DNA of 64,000 bases from Nocardioides sp. zg-DK7169 (GTDB lineage Bacteria; Actinomycetota; Actinomycetes; Propionibacteriales; Nocardioidaceae). The stretch lies in the NCBI RefSeq assembly GCF_013155365.1, contig NZ_JABJRA010000005.1:186001-250000 (forward strand), read 5' to 3'. Positions 63,447 through 64,000 of the stretch are shown here, piece after piece. Each line of letters starts with the position of its first letter. The first letter of the stretch is position 1. The notes beneath the pieces are model-generated. The model searched no databases. It saw only the letters and a program-made list of their open reading frames with translations, and was not told the DNA's origin. The position numbers and the translations under genes were made by a program.

Positions 63447-64000
63447 TCAGAAGGCGAACGAGCGGTCGACGGCGTCGAGCACCCGGTCCAGGTCGGGCAG
63501 GAAGTCCTCCTCGATGCGCGAGGCGGGGTACGGCGTGTCGAACCCGCCCACCCGCAGCACCGGGGCCTCCAGGGAGTAGAAGCACTCCTCGGTGATCCGT
63601 GCGGAGACCTCCGCGCCCATGCCGAGGTTGACGTGCGCCTCGTGCGCCACGATCGCCCGGCCGGTACGGCGTACGGAGTCCAGCACCGGGCCCATGTCGA
63701 GCGGGGAGAGCGTGCGCAGGTCGACGACCTCCAGCGAGCGGCCCTCGGTGGCGGCCGCCTCGGCCGCCTTCATCGCGGTCTTCACCATCGGGCCGTAGGA
63801 GATCAGGGTGGCGTCGGTGCCGGGGCGCACGATCCGGGAGGTGAAGAGCGGCTCGGGCGGGGTCTGCTCGTCGAGGTCGGCCTTGTCGGCGTGGTACTGC
63901 CGCTTGGGCTCCAGGAAGATCACCGGGTCGTCGCAGGCGATCGCCTGCTGGATCATCCAGTAGCCGTCGACGGGGTTCGAGCAGGTCACGACCTTGAGCC
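63447..64000 (-). CDS. bkdB: 2-oxoacid dehydrogenase E1 beta, 5' end outside window
   Basis: The C-terminal ~185 residues are inside the window; the frame stays open to base 64000 (LKVVTCSNPVDGYWMIQQA). Conserved segments: DDPVIFLEPKRQYH, the transketolase C-terminal start VRPGTDATLISYGPMVKTAM, DLRTLSPLDMGPVLDSVRRT, and AHVNLGMGAEVSARI. This is the TPP-binding beta chain of the E1 component, partner of the E2 gene downstream. A GTG at 63987-63989 is internal. Confidence 0.9.
   Translation of the reverse strand, partial: LKVVTCSNPVDGYWMIQQAIACDDPVIFLEPKRQYHADKADLDEQTPPEPLFTSRIVRPGTDATLISYGPMVKTAMKAAEAAATEGRSLEVVDLRTLSPLDMGPVLDSVRRTGRAIVAHEAHVNLGMGAEVSARITEECFYSLEAPVLRVGGFDTPYPASRIEEDFLPDLDRVLDAVDRSFAF

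Overview
The window is 64 kb of very GC-rich (by eye above 70 %) chromosomal DNA that uses many GTG starts. Its gene content points to an actinobacterium of the Nocardioides type: a mycobacterial-style FadE5, an EtfD-like membrane Fe-S reductase, DUF222-HNH ('13E12'-type) protein, bifunctional-type Dcd, a fused MrpA/MrpB, a DesA3-like desaturase with its reductase, and actinobacterial LexA, IdeR and KstR-type operators. Genus is inference; family-level placement in Actinobacteria is well supported. I see no prophage, insertion sequence, CRISPR array or rRNA. No gene-free stretch exceeds 300 bases; the longest (18668-18935, 268 bp) is a divergent promoter region.

Layout. 1-3.3 kb: 3' part of an EtfD-like reductase whose C-terminal tail carries repeated SLFDL motifs. 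3.5-4.8 kb: DUF222-HNH gene with a LexA box inside its promoter. 4.9-6.9 kb: sodium:solute symporter plus a small membrane protein. 7.1-8.7 kb: three-gene cassette (RHH/HicB-like protein, DUF4097 protein, tiny basic protein). 8.8-10.4 kb: iron-box-controlled siderophore-interacting protein, and dCTP deaminase. 10.4-13.3 kb: CHASE3 hybrid histidine kinase. 13.3-14.7 kb: SigE-type sigma factor and its partner, both frameshifted. 14.8-16.5 kb: SGNH hydrolase, tRNA-Gly(CCC), DUF2461 protein. 16.5-18.7 kb: SnoaL-like protein behind a KstR-like operator and a 22-bp tandem repeat, Rrf2 regulator, TauE/SafE permease. 18.9-20.8 kb: fadE5 with a palindromic operator and a strong terminator. 21.0-27.4 kb: complete mrp Na+/H+ antiporter operon.

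27.4-35.3 kb: thioredoxin/NHL protein, MDMPI-type protein, SDR, a membrane protein with a Trp-Pro repeat, a membrane-anchored beta-propeller protein, phosphoglucomutase. 35.3-38.7 kb: ABC-2 exporter of two ATPase/permease pairs. 38.8-41.5 kb: PepSY protein and two-component system joined by shared CTGAAG direct repeats. 41.6-44.1 kb: DUF305 lipoprotein and divergent LVIVD-repeat secreted protein. 44.1-47.7 kb: small basic protein, S51 peptidase, membrane desaturase with its 2Fe-2S reductase. 47.9-52.7 kb: fasciclin protein, two tandem SGNH lipoproteins, YtcJ-type amidohydrolase, small anchored protein. 52.7-56.3 kb: Ser/Thr kinase divergent from an ECF sigma factor and M1 peptidase lipoprotein. 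56.4-61.0 kb: epimerase, SipW-type signal peptidase, acyl-CoA carboxyltransferase, KstR-operator-controlled SDR, GNAT protein. 61.0-64 kb: DUF2804 protein and a branched-chain 2-oxoacid dehydrogenase E2-E1beta pair cut by the window end.

Two themes recur. Lipid and acyl-CoA metabolism (EtfD, FadE5, desaturase, carboxyltransferase, BCKDH, KstR-type sites) is scattered but over-represented. Several regulated promoters appear to be leaderless or nearly so, with the operator filling the 17-bp space between -35 and -10 (LexA at 4.8 kb, KstR-like at 17.0 kb).
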